From assembly GCF_026262505.1 (NCBI RefSeq), contig NC_067204.1, forward strand, positions 17,834,165 to 17,898,164: a stretch of 64,000 bases of DNA, in the 5' to 3' direction. Numbering within the stretch: the first letter of the stretch is position 1; every line of letters begins with the position of its first letter. Origin of the DNA: Trichomonas vaginalis G3. Taxonomy: Eukaryota > Parabasalia > Trichomonadida > Trichomonadidae. Made by a program: the position numbers and the translations under genes. Positions 50,413 through 61,860 of this stretch are shown here, piece by piece. The notes under the pieces are model-generated. The model did no database searches. It was not told the origin of the DNA and saw only the letters and a list, made by a program, of their open reading frames with translations.

Positions 50413-51826
50413 GTTGTGCATGAAAAATAGCGTGTCTTCACTTTTGACAAAAAGTGACAGTATTTATGATGGTTTTGTCTTTTATTTGTCAGATTTATAA
50501 ATGGATAATAATGCTGTAAATGAGATATTAATTAAAAATATTTAAGATTTATGTTCGAATTGAAAAGCAAAATGATATTTTTTTAATTGAAAAACGTTAT
50601 TATCTGATATTTTGAAGTTTTTAATATTTGTTAGTATCTTAAATTATTGAATGCATACGTTTGTTATGTTCTCAATTTTAAAAAAAATTGTGAAGAATTT
50701 AGTTTTTTGGAGATGGATGTTTAATATTTGTGAGTGAGAATGCAAGCAGGAGTTTGGTACTTTAAGGCTAGGTTGAGATAGATTTCCCATTATATTATCT
50801 GTGAATATATTGTTTGAAAATTCAAGATATAAAAATATATTATCAAAAAATTTTATATTTTTAAATACAATAGGGTGGAAGTATAGGACGATGAGATAGC
50901 AATGATATATTTTATAATGGGAGGTAATCTGAAGATAAGTAGCAAATTTTATGCGATTTTGATTGGGAGTTGGAGGGTGTGAGTACTATAGCATGTAATA
51001 GTATCTCACACCCTCCAATTCTTCTATGGCGCCGAAAAATTTTTGGTGAAATGCGACGACATTTCACCACAAAATTTTCGGCGCCATATAGAGAAACATA
51101 GTCTGCGAGGTACTGATTCTATCTATGTACCTCGCAGACCATAGTTCTCAGCCAAAATGGCTAAAATTGGGTGCAATTGTTGACATTGCACCCAATTTTT
51201 AGCCATTTTGGCTAAGAATTGGAGGGTGTGAGTACTATAGCATGTAATAGTATCTCACACCTCCAATTCTTCCTATGGCGCGAAAAATTTTTGGTGAAAT
51301 GCGACGACATTTCACCAAAAATTTTCGGCGCCATATAGAGAACTATAGTCTGCGAGGTACTGATTCTATCTATGTACCTCGCAGACCATAGTTCTCAGCC
51401 AAAATGTCAAAATTTCGGAAATTCGAAATAATTTTTTTGAGAAAAAATTAACCGTTTAACATTGCCAAAAATCTAAAAAACTCACAATTTTTTTAAATTG
51501 ATAACCTCAAACCGTTTCCAATCAATAATTTGAGAGTCTATATGATAATGTAAAAGTTAAAACATTCATGTATTTAAGTATTTCTTTAAATATTAAGTTT
51601 TTTATTTTTCCAATAAAATTCTAATATCAAATATTTTTATTTCACGATTAATTTTATTTATATTTTTATAGTTTTTTTTTAAGAAAAAATATTGTTAGGG
51701 TTTTATGGATTTTCAATTAATATACAAGATAATTCATGAATGTATATATTTCCAAGTTTTTAAGGATGCAACACTTTACATTTGTAAACTGTCAAAAGTG
51801 AAGTCACGCTATTTTTCATGCATTAC
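50413..51826. mobile_element. 1.41-kb non-coding element with terminal inverted repeats and internal hairpin array
   Basis: Ends read GTTGTGCATGAAAAATAGCG and, inverted, GTAATGCATGAAAAATAGCG, each continuing TGWCTTCACTTTTGACA. A 17-base direct duplication flanks it and the empty site is seen at 63947. No ORF of note. The interior (50970-51400) is a chain of long hairpins; the rest is very AT-rich. The family is not recognised; a target duplication of 17 bases is unusual for cut-and-paste elements. Confidence 0.8.
50970..51400. repeat. Chain of seven long hairpins (A-B-C-D-A-B-C)
   Basis: A1 50970-51018 (TTGGAGGGTGTGAG / CTCACACCCTCCAA). B1 51025-51088 (GGCGCCGAAAATTTT arms around TGGTGAAATG). 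C1 51091-51149 (GTCTGCGAGGTAC / GTACCTCGCAGAC). D1 51150-51213 (AGCCAAAATGGCTAAAA, ATTGGGTGCAAT and complements). A2 51217-51267, B2 51273-51336 and C2 51338-51396 repeat the first three with small changes; D2 survives only as its first ~10 bases. Stems are 14-27 bp with 5-16 base loops, with essentially no spacer between hairpins. Confidence 0.9.
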
Positions 51827-51843
51827 AAAAAACCTCCGATTCT
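51827..51843. repeat. 17-bp duplication, right side of hairpin element
   Basis: Exact copy of 50396-50412. Confidence 0.9.
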
Positions 51844-52188
51844 CACAAATGAGTACGATGGAATTTCCAAATTCCCTCAAAACCCAATTTGAACCCGTCA
51901 GATAATTTGAACCCTCCCAATTTGGAAACGTTATTTGTATTCTTTCGATCCTAATTCATTGTTTAAACGATTTCTGATTATTGAAAGATGTACAGATACA
52001 GTGATACTATAGAAATGAAATAGTGATTAAGTTTAATACTATTCTTGTGACTCAGAGAGAATTATGAAAATTTGGTAAAATTTTGGACCCAATAAAAATT
52101 ATTTATTTCCCCAAAATTTATTTTTTTATAAAAGTTTCAAACTTTCAAAATCTCTCTTTTATCAAATCTTTATTTCATTCGGAGTAAC

Positions 52189-53204
52189 ATGATAGAAAAA
52201 GAGCATCACATATCTCGAATTTGCTCCATTTCACGAAGAATGAATGGGAAGAAGTCTACAAAACTACGTTTAGTTCTGAAATCTACAATAAAAATCAAAC
52301 TTACATAGGTTACACAGGCAACTTTTATGTCCGTGAAGTCTATTTCAGTAACCTTGGCGACGACGGTGTTATCAACCTTAATTCTGACGATGTTAAGTCT
52401 CTTATTTCATCAAATTCATTCGAAAACTCATTCCGTAACGGCGATGGTGGGTCCATCTACATCAATCAAGGCCAAAGTTCCATTCGAAAAGTTTGTAGTT
52501 TTGGATCCAAATCTACCGGCAACGGAAAGTTCTGTTATATTAAAGTTTCATATGCTTCTACTAATATCAATGAAATCCAAGATTCTTCTATCACATATAG
52601 TAATCAAGGAAAATTAGTCGGATATAGTACAATTGTTTTACAATATGGCAATAATTCATTTTTCCAAAACAATATCACGAGAAACTATTGCAAATATAAT
52701 ACAGCATTTGGAATAGGAGATGGCAAAGGCACTATTTCAATCAAATATTCGAATATTGATGAAAACCATGCAACATCCAGAATTTGCTGTGTAGGATCCA
52801 AACCAGCAACATATAACAGCATTGTTTTCACAAACAACACTGTTTCTGCAGATGATAGTGATTATCCTGGAATGTTTCATTGTTGGAAGTGTTCTGCTAA
52901 ATTTGAAAACTGTTTCATTGCAACTAACAAACGAAATGGATGTTATTTGTTTGGAATCTATGATATTAATGATTTTGGATATACAATTACAGTTTCTAAT
53001 TCATATATTGATACACAAGAAAAATTATTTCGAGAAGGTCAACAAGTTTCAATTGGACCAAATAAAGACATTTCAATTGAACTTCATCTTTATTCTACAG
53101 AACTCTGTCCAACAGGAAATAACATTGAAAATATTAATAAAATCATTTCGAAGCTTATTCATCTTCATGGAATCGGTGAATCAATGACTTCGCTAATATT
53201 TTAA
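52189..53204 (+). pseudogene. Putative beta-helix repeat protein, array copy 4
   Basis: A 327-codon frame from TTG 52221. Differs from copies 1-3 at many residues (SDDVKSL, SFRNGDGG, STGNGKFC, DDSDYPGMFHCWKCSAKF, YDINDFGYTI, LFREGQQ). Changes cluster in loops and indels keep the frame. The initiator-linked ATG is again out of frame. Confidence 0.6.
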
Positions 53205-53259
53205 TTCTATTTTTTTTTTCATTAATTTTTGATTGAATTATATGGATAATCTGATCATA

Positions 53260-55116
53260 TCATTGCACAAATGGATAATAATAATATAGTTGACATGAGC
53301 GTTCAAAGCAACATCTCATATTATGGAAGTTAGATGATATAGATTTGTCGTTGAAAAGATTCAAAAGATCTGGAATAAGACTTGAAAGATGAGATAAAAC
53401 TGAGTCTCTGTCGTTCAGAGAGATAAAGAGAGAACTGAGAAAAGACAACTTGGAATTTGTAAAAGGATGTTAGAATGTTCACGATGAAGACGTTCTGAAA
53501 GAATGTTGAAGATGTTTATTGCTGCATAAAAACAACTAAAACGGAACAAAAACGACTGAAAAAAGTAGATCAATGTATCATAATCTTCGTCGATACAACA
53601 AAATTTAGAGAAGAAAAACATGATCTTAGAAATCTTCTCACAAAGATACTTGTCAAGTTCGATAATTTCAAGTGCACTGAAGAAAATGTTGAAAATAGAT
53701 GAAACACATTCTTTGATGTTTTCAAGTTGATCAAGTGAGTTCTTGTTTGTAAGTAATGAAACACAAATGTCAATACCACAGAAGACTGATGTAGAGTCTG
53801 AAAGAAGACTAAAAACAACTGGACAAACTCGGTTAACAACAAAACTGTGGAATTATGGAAATTTAGACAATGATACAAAACATGAAAAAATGATACAATA
53901 CAATGTGTGATTTATGTAAAATTGTTTTAAAAGACAAACAAGTGTAGATAAAAAAAATAATCTAAAACATCTACAAAACTATGTGGAGAAAGTTTGACAA
54001 GAAGGAAAAGAATGTCGGTAATGAATTCGTTGTTGATGTTGTCACAAACAACGTTGATCATAGAAATAACGGATAAAATAGTAGAATCTCGAAAGAAAAG
54101 TTCAATATGTGAAAGTGTGTAAAAAAAATTAAAATAAAAAATGAATGAGTAATCGTAGTCAAGTGACTCTGAAACAATAGTTGGTGAAAAATCGGACTCG
54201 TACTCAATCAAGTACTTGAACTACTGAGAAAGAGAAAATTCGTTAGATTGTGGAATAGAACAGTCAAAAAACATATTGGTTGTAATGACTAAGGATGAAA
54301 GTAAGAATGAAAAGTGATGAATATTTAATGTAACTATGAAAGATAAATCTCTTTGAAAACATAAACTGATGTTTGAAACAAAGGAATAATTGATTAAAAT
54401 GTTAACAAATAATGAACAAATAGAATCTTCGTAGTTAATGAATTCAATGTATGAAATAAAATAATGAGAAAATGTTTCGATTTTGTCGTAATCAAGTAAA
54501 CAGTGGCTGATGCATGAAAGGACATGAACTTCGGAATCAATGATGAAGTAACAATCTGTAAATTATTGATAAAGATATTCTTATTCTTATTATTAGTAGT
54601 TCTGACTGAGAAAGTCTTCAAGAAAAAGTAAACGCTTTAATTCTAAAGCCAAATGTTGTGAGAATGAAGAAAGTGTAACGCAGTTGTATTCGATATGAGG
54701 AAGAGGACACATTTAGGCAACGAAAGAAAAGTGATTCTGTAAAAGGTTGAAAGAGTCTCATTTAAACATGCAAAGTAATTGTACATGGTAATAATGCGTT
54801 CAATATTGGAAGGGTTTCATTATTATTTCTTGTTGTAAGCACTCTTTGTAAAAAGTTGTTAAGTTTTCGTCACAAATTTTTGTTTTGATTAAAATATCGG
54901 ATAATGTGCTCGATGTATTGACTTTTAATTCAAGATCTGATGAACTATTGAACAGGTTTATTAAAAACTCGAATATTACTGGTGAATATATTTGATTATT
55001 TATGCAGTGTGTTACAATTGAGATACACCCATTATAATACTGAGTATCTAATGACAAAATATCTTTAACTTGAGAAAAAAATCTTTTATACTTAATTTTC
55101 GAAGTTTTTTAAACAG
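53260..55116 (-). pseudogene. Helical-repeat protein remnant, unit 5
   Basis: Same fragments as unit 1, including the MSFLSSLFISLNDRDSVLSHL end specific to the subfamily whose plus gene is followed by CATTAATTTTTGATTG. NLFNSSSDLELKVNTSSTLSD is open in this copy. Confidence 0.55.
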
Positions 55117-55456
55117 GTTGACTGATTTTTATATATTCAAAATTGATAAGCTTAGTCATGTAATAATAGTTTGTAAAAATCAGATGTGGCTTTGTCAATG
55201 TTTGTATTCTTTCGATGAAAATTCATTGTTTAAACGATTTCTGATTATTAAAAGATATACAGATGTAACGATACTATAGAAATGAAATAGTGATTAAGTT
55301 TAATGCTATTCTTGTGACTCAGAGAGAATTATGAAAATTTGGTAAAATTTTGGACCCAATAAAAATTATTTATTTCCCCAAAATTTATTATTTTTATAAA
55401 AGTTTCAAACTTTCAAAATCTCTCTTTTATCAAATCTTTATTTCATTCGGAGTAAC

Positions 55457-56471
55457 ATGATAGAAAAAGAGCATCACATATCTCGAATTTGCTCCATTTC
55501 ACGAAGAATGAATGGGAAGAAGTCTACAAAACTACGTTTAGTTCTGAAATCTACAATAAAAATCAAACTTACATAGGTTACACAGGCAACTTTTATGTCC
55601 GTGAAGTCTATTTCAGTAACCTTGGCGACGACGGTGTTATCAACCTTAATTCTGACGATGTTAAGTCTCTTATTTCATCAAATTCATTCGAAAACTCATT
55701 CCGTAACGGCGATGGTGGGTCCATCTACATCAATCAAGGCCAAAGTTCCATTCGAAAAGTTTGTAGTTTTGGATCCAAATCTACCGGCAACGGAAAGTTC
55801 TGTTATATTAAAGTTTCATATGCTTCTACTAATATCAATGAAATCCAAGATTCTTCTATCACATATAGTAATCAAGGAAAATTAGTCGGATATAGTACAA
55901 TTGTTTTACAATATGGCAATAATTCATTTTTCCAAAACAATATCACGAGAAACTATTGCAAATATAATACAGCATTTGGAATAGGAGATGGCAAAGGCAC
56001 TATTTCAATCAAATATTCGAATATTGATGAAAACCATGCAACATCCAGAATTTGCTGTGTAGGATCCAAACCAGCAACATATAACAGCATTGTTTTCACA
56101 AACAACACTGTTTCTGCAGATGATAGTGATTATCCTGGAATGTTTCATTGTTGGAAGTGTTCTGCTAATTTGAAAACTGTTTCATTGCAACTAACAAACG
56201 AAATGGATGTTATTTGTTTGGAATCTATGATATTAATGATTTTGGATATACAATTACAGTTTCTAATTCATATATTGATACACAAGAAAAATTATTTCGA
56301 GAAGGTCAACAAGTTTCAATTGGACCAAATAAAGACATTTCAATTGAACTTCATCTTTATTCTACAGAACTCTGTCCAACAGGAAATAACATTGAAAATA
56401 TTAATAAAATCATTTCGAAGCTTATTCATCTTAAAACAATAGGTGAATCAATGACTTCGCTAATATTTTAA
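55457..56471 (+). pseudogene. Putative beta-helix repeat protein, array copy 5, extra frameshift
   Basis: Identical to copy 4 up to codon ~226; then one A is missing (GCTAATTTG against GCTAAATTTG near 56165-56171). The first frame therefore runs into unrelated sequence to 56442 and the correct frame resumes to 56471. Otherwise it is the closest pair in the array, so units 4/5 duplicated most recently. Confidence 0.75.
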
Positions 56472-56524
56472 TTCTATTTTTTTTCATTAATTTTTGATTG
56501 AATTATATGGATAATCTGATCATA

Positions 56525-58325
56525 TCATTGCACAAATGGATAATAATAATATAGTTGACATGAGCGTTCAAAGCAACATCTCATATTATGGAAGTTAGAT
56601 GATATAGATTTGTCGTTGAAAAGATTCAAAAGATCTGGAATAAGACTTGAAAGATGAGATAAAACTGAGTCTCTGTCGTTCAGAGAGATAAAGAGAGAAC
56701 TGAGAAAAGACAACTTGGAATTTGTAAAAGGATGTTAGAAGGTTCACGATGAAGACGTTCTGAAAGAATGTTGAAGATGCCAATTGCTGCATAAAAACAA
56801 CTAAAACGGAACAAAAACGACTGAAAAAAGTAGATCAATGTATCATAATCTTCGTCGATACAACTAAATTTAGAGAAGAAAAACATGATCTTAGAAATAT
56901 TCTCACAAAGATACTTGTCAAGTTCGATACTTTCAAGTGCACTGAAGAAAATGTTGAAAATAGATGAAACACATTCTTTGATGTTTTCAAGTTGATCAAG
57001 TGAGTTCTTGTTTGTAAGTAATGAAACACAAATGTCAATACCACAGAAGACTGATGTAGAGTCTGAAAGAAGACTAAAAACAACTGGACAAACTAGGCTA
57101 ACAACAAAACTGTGGAATTATGGAAATTTAGACAATGATACAAAACATGAAAAAATGATACAATACAATGTGTGATTAATGAAAAATTGTTTTAAAAGAC
57201 AAACAAGTGTAGATAAAAAAATAATCTAAAACATCTACAAAACTATGTGGAGAAAGTTTGACAAGAAGGAAAAGAATGTCGGTAATGAATTCGTTGTTGA
57301 TGTTGTCACAAACAACGTTGATCATAGAAATAACTGATAAAATAGTAGAATCTCGAAAGAAAAGTTCAATATGTGAAAGTGTGTAAAAAAAATTAAAATA
57401 AAAAATGAATGAGTAATCGTAGTCAAGTGACTCTGAAACAATAGTTGGTGAAAAATCGGACTCGTACTCAATCAAGTACTTGAACTACTGAGAAAGAGAA
57501 AATTCGTTAGATTGTGGAATAGAACAATCAAAAAACATATTGGTTGTAATGACTAAGGATGAAAGTAAGAATGAAAAGTGATGAATATTTAATGTAACTA
57601 TGAAAAATAAATCTCTTTGAAAACATAAACTGATGTTTGAAACAAAGGAATAATTGATTAAAATGTTAACAAATAATGAACAAATAGAATCTTCGTAGTT
57701 AATGAATTCAATGTATGAAATAAAATAATGAGAAAATGTTTCGATTTTGTCGTAATCAAGTAAACAGTGGCTGATGCATGAAAGGACATGAACTTCGGAA
57801 TCAATGATGAAGTAACAATCTGTAAATTATTGATAAAGATATTCTTATTCTTATTATTAGTAGTTCTGACTGAGAAAGTCTTCAAGAAAAAGTAAACACT
57901 TTAATTCTAAAGCCAAATGTTGTGAGAATGAAGAAAGTGTAACGCAGTTGTATTCGATATGAGGAAGAGGACACATTTAGGCAACGAAAGAAAAGTGATT
58001 CTGTAAAAGGTTGAAAGAGTCTCATTTAAACATGCAAAGTAATTGTACATGGTAATAATGCGTTCAATATTGGAAGGGTTTCATTATTATTTCTTGTTGT
58101 AAGCACTCTTTGTAAAAAGTTGTTAAGTTTTCGTCACAAATTTTTGTTTTGATTAAAATATCGGATAATGTGCTCGATGTATTGACTTTTAATTCAAGAT
58201 CTGATGAACTGTTGAACAGGTTTATTAAAAACTCGAAAATTACTGGTGAATATATTTGATTTTCTATGCAGTGTGTTATAATTGATATACACCCATTATA
58301 ATACTGAGTATCTAATGACAAAATG
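56525..58325 (-). pseudogene. Helical-repeat protein remnant, unit 6, interrupted by a 1.65-kb insertion
   Basis: Same fragments as unit 5. The N-terminal part is cut at 58325 and resumes at 59981-60070 after the insertion. Confidence 0.55.
58296..58325. repeat. 30-bp duplication, left side
   Basis: A 30-base block beginning TTATAATACTGAG and ending TAATGACAAAATG, repeated exactly at 59981-60010. Sister units have it once in uninterrupted sequence. Confidence 0.9.
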
Positions 58326-58518
58326 AGGGGGGCACAAACTTGCCCAGTGAGGTGAAGTGAAAAGTGACAGGTTTACATATCAGAAATGTAAAGTGTCAGA
58401 TTTGAAACAAAAAATGGATTAATTTATTATTATATGATAGAGAGATTTGGTAAGTTACTATCAAATTTGTAAGTAAGGGGAAAAAAAGTAAGAAAGAAAA
58501 AAAATTTAAAAAAATAAA

Positions 58519-58756
58519 AAGCCACTCGCTTCGCTCGCGGTTGACAAAAAGAACAAATTCGAAAAATAATTGTATGAAATTACGAAACTAAGCCACTCGC
58601 TTCGCTCGCGGCTTAAGAAAAGAACAGATTCGAAAAAAGATTGTATGAAATTACGAAACTAAGCCCCTCGCTTCGCTCGCGGCTGACGAAAAGAACAGAT
58701 TTGAAAAAAGATTGTACGAAACTACGAAACTAAGCCGCGAGCGAAGCGAGCGGCTT
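58519..58756. repeat. GC-rich ~75-bp tandem repeat with inverted last copy
   Basis: CACTCGCTTCGCTCGCGGYT occurs at 58523, 58592 and, with one change, 58665, separated by ~50 bases of GAACAGATTCGAAAAA... The final unit at 58732-58755 is inverted (GCCGCGAGCGAAGCGAGCGG). Its base composition stands out from the AT-rich surroundings. Confidence 0.85.
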
Positions 58757-58829
58757 AAGTAAACAACATATTTCAGATTATCGATACTAAAAATTTTTTT
58801 ATTTTATTACATTTTTTTTTGCATTTTTT

Positions 58830-59927
58830 TTAAGGGTGTACACGAGAGGATCATGTAAACTTCAGAATTTAGAACCTTATTTTTAGGCATTATCTTGGCT
58901 ACCTATTTAGGCTCGAAAAGCAAAAAATATCAAAAAATACAACTTGACTCCATTCTGACCCTTTCATGGAGGTAGTTTTTATCCGCTAGTATTTTCCCTT
59001 TGAATCTCTTTACAATTCGAAATCAAATTCAAAAACTCAGTAGAAGAAAGGAAGAATCGACTTACTACGGTTGTAATACGAATAAATACATATATTTAAT
59101 TATTTTTATTTACATAATAATTGTTTGAAGCTCATATTCCATCAAATTTTTAAATAAAAACATTAAAATGTTGAAAATGTTCATATATTTTAATAGGGTT
59201 TTGGCACTTTATTGAGGAATTACTACATACATAGTCGAACTGAACTTGATATTTTGAAATTTAAATTATTTATCAAAATTAAAATTTAACTTGAAATTTA
59301 TAATTATTTAGTCATATTTTGCATAATTCTAAGTAGATTTTGTAAAAAATCAAGAAAGAAAAATTTTAACGTGCTTTATTTTTTCTTTTTTATAATAATA
59401 CATATTATTATATAATTAACATATTCATAATGTTTCACACTTTCAAAAATATAATCCTCCTCCTCTCAAATAAACGTACATACGGGTGGCCTCTTTTTTC
59501 AAAAAATTAAAATTTGAAATTTTGGGCTCAAATATTAGAGATTTTTTCAACCTTCAACGATATATATTGTCTATATCAGACCTCCTTTCTTTTTGATACT
59601 TAACATTGTTCCTAAATCTTAGCCGTTAAGGCTGCTCTGAAAATATTTTTTTTTTCGAAAAAATTCGAAAAAAATTCTTAAAATTCAAAAATCCCTTAAT
59701 TCCTGAGGATTTTGGAAAAAAGTTTTTACATGAACATGTGTATATTATATGAAGTATATTGATAAGGTAAAAATCAAATTTTATTGCATATTCATCGAGA
59801 AAATAAACTAACGAATCCCTCAAAATTGAGAGGGTAATCCTCCTCCTCTCAAATAAACGTACATATGGGTGCACCCTTAAGAAGCTAAATTCTGAAGTTT
59901 ACATGATCCTCTCGTGTGCACCCTTAA
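58830..59927. mobile_element. ~1.1-kb inverted-repeat element, full copy
   Basis: Ends TTAAGGGTGTACACGAGAGG and, inverted, TTAAGGGTGCACACGAGAGG, continuing ATCATGTAAACTTCAGAATT, give ~43-base terminal repeats. It is related to the truncated copy at 14200-15070. Inside is a 40-base direct repeat (CTCCTCCTCTCAAATAAACG at about 59458 and 59838). No coding capacity seen; a predicted minus ORF at 59626-59874 is AT-rich noise. Confidence 0.75.
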
Positions 59928-59980
59928 AAAATGCAAAAAAATTGAATACTTTACTGGCTGGGCAAATTTGTCGCCGCCCC

Positions 59981-60010
59981 TTATAATACTGAGTATCTAA
60001 TGACAAAATG
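59981..60010. repeat. 30-bp duplication, right side
   Basis: Exact copy of 58296-58325, followed by TCTTTAACTTGAAG as in intact units. Confidence 0.9.
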
Positions 60011-60405
60011 TCTTTAACTTGAAGAAAAGAATCTTTTATACTTAATTTTCGAAGTTTTTTAAACAGGTTGACTGATTTTTATATATTCAAAATTGATAAG
60101 CTTAGTCATGTAATAATAGTTTGTAAAAATCAGATGTGGCTTTGTCAATGTTTGTATTCTTTCGATGAAAATTCATTGTTTAAACGATTTCTGATTATTA
60201 AAAGATATACAGATGTAACGATACTATAGAAATGAAATAGTGATTAAGTTTAATACTATTCTTGTGACTCAGAGAGAATTATGAAAATTTTGTAAAATTT
60301 TGGACCCAATAAAAATTATTTATTCCCCCAAATTTATTATTTTTATAAAAGTTTCAAACTTTCAAAATCTCTCTTATCTCAAATCTTTATTTCATTCGGA
60401 GTAAC

Positions 60406-61415
60406 ATGATAGAAAAAGAACATCACATATCTCGAATTTGCTCCATTTCACGAAGAATGAATGGGAAGAAGTCTACAAAACTACGTTTAGTTCTGAAATC
60501 TACAATAAAAATCAAACTTACATAGGTTACACAGGCAACTTTTATGTCCATGAAGTCTATTTCAGTAACCTTGGCGACGACGGTGTTATCAACCTTAATT
60601 CTGACGATGTTAAGTCTCTTATTTCATCAAATTCATTTGAAAACTCATCCCGCAACGATAACGGCGGCTCCATCTACATCAATCAAGGCCAAAGTTCCAT
60701 TCGAAAAGTTTGTAGTTTTGGATCCAAATCTACCGACTTTGGAAAGTTCTGTTTTATTAAAGTTTCATATGCTTCTACTAATATCAATGAAATCCAAGAT
60801 TCTTCTATCACATATAGTAATCAAGGAAATTTAAACGGATATAATACAATTTCCTTAAGATACGGCAATACTTCATTTTTCCAAAACAATATCACGAGAA
60901 ACTATTGCGAATATAATACAGCATTTTCAATAGGATATGGTCAAGGCACTATTTCAATCAAATATTCGAATATTGATGAAAACCATGCAACATCCAGAAT
61001 TTGCGCTGTATATCAGAAACCAGCAACATATAACAGCATTGTTTTCACAAACAACACTGTTTCTGAAGATTATGATCATCCTGGAATGTTTCATTGTGAT
61101 AGTTGTTCTGCTACATTTGAAAACTGTTTCATTGCAACTAACAAACGGAATGAATGCTATTTGTTTGGAATTTATATTTATGACTCAGGTTATACAATTA
61201 CAGTCTCTAATTCATATATTGATACACAAGAAAAATTATTTCCAGAAGGTCAACAAGTTTCAATTGGACCAAATAAAGACATTTCAGTTGAACTTCATCT
61301 TCATTCGATTGAACTCTGTCCAACAGGAAATAAAATTGAAAATCTTAATAAAATGATTTCGAAGCTTATTCATCTTAAAACAATAGGTGAATCAATGACT
61401 TCGTTATTTTCTTAA
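60406..61415 (+). pseudogene. Putative beta-helix repeat protein, array copy 6
   Basis: A 325-codon frame from TTG 60438, the most diverged copy (SRNDNGGSIYI, GNLNGYNTISLRYGNTSF, AFSIGYGQGT, YIYDSGYTI). It has no internal frame break. The initiator-linked ATG at 60406 is out of frame as in all copies. Confidence 0.6.
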
Positions 61416-61860
61416 TTCTATTTTTTTAGTATTTTGAAAATCATTTCATATTTGAGATCAAATGATTTTGTTGTAAAATGAATGCGAGTATTTAAGTCAA
61501 CTTACGAACGAAACAGCAGAAAAATAATGATTGAACGATTATCATAATACATATAAATGGTCATTAGATATAAAAATGATATGTTTGTTGAGTTTCAATA
61601 TAATTCATATTGGTTGTGATCTTCAATTCGTTTGATCATTGATTGTGTGTTGCAGTCTTAAATAGATGTGTCTGAGAAAAGATGATCAATGATATCTGAA
61701 ACAGATTCGTTATTAAGAGAGTGAGAGAAGTAAAATGGATCGTTGTTGCAGAATGACTATGTTTTTGCTTTGTTCGTATTCTGCGCTTTGTTCAAGAAGA
61801 CTGATGCATGAAAAAAATGATAAGTGTGTCAATGCCGTGGAAAACAAAAAGACAAAAACA
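61416..61860. other. Unit-specific downstream sequence, nothing recognised
   Basis: About 440 bases after the sixth plus gene differ from the corresponding part of other units. No ORF, hairpin or repeat end is seen. Homology to the array resumes near 61840 (GTGGAAAACAAAAAGACAAA). Confidence 0.5.

Larger units (their letters stand above)
47776..51931. mobile_element. TA-flanked MITE-like element, copy 1, carrying two nested insertions
   Basis: Ends read ACGTTTCCAAATTTTTCGGG and, inverted, ACGTTTCCAAATTGGGAGGG, each flanked by TA. Similarity of the arms continues for ~45 bases (CTGACGGGTTCA in both). Without the nested MULE (47799-50252) and the hairpin element (50413-51826), each with one duplicate of its target, the element is about 262 bases with no coding capacity. 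Copy 2 begins at 63790 at the same position of another unit. The TA target is typical of Tc1/mariner-type MITEs. Confidence 0.75.
58326..59980. mobile_element. 1.65-kb insertion with terminal inverted repeats and 30-bp target duplication
   Basis: Left end GAGGGGGGCACAAACTTGCC and right end, inverted, GGGGCGGCGACAAATTTGCC, both continuing CAG...AGT. It contains the GC-rich repeat block at 58519-58756 and a nested inverted-repeat element at 58830-59927. No ORF of note. A 30-base duplication is far longer than known cut-and-paste targets; family unknown. Confidence 0.75.

Noticed and set aside
58519-58756. Bacterial contamination or assembly artefact suggested by GC-rich motif
   Set aside because: It is embedded between exact 30-bp duplications inside a continuous array unit, so it is part of the genome.
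59626-59874. 82-aa minus ORF in the 58.8-59.9 kb element
   Set aside because: AT-rich, low-complexity translation with no conservation in the related copy at 14.2 kb.
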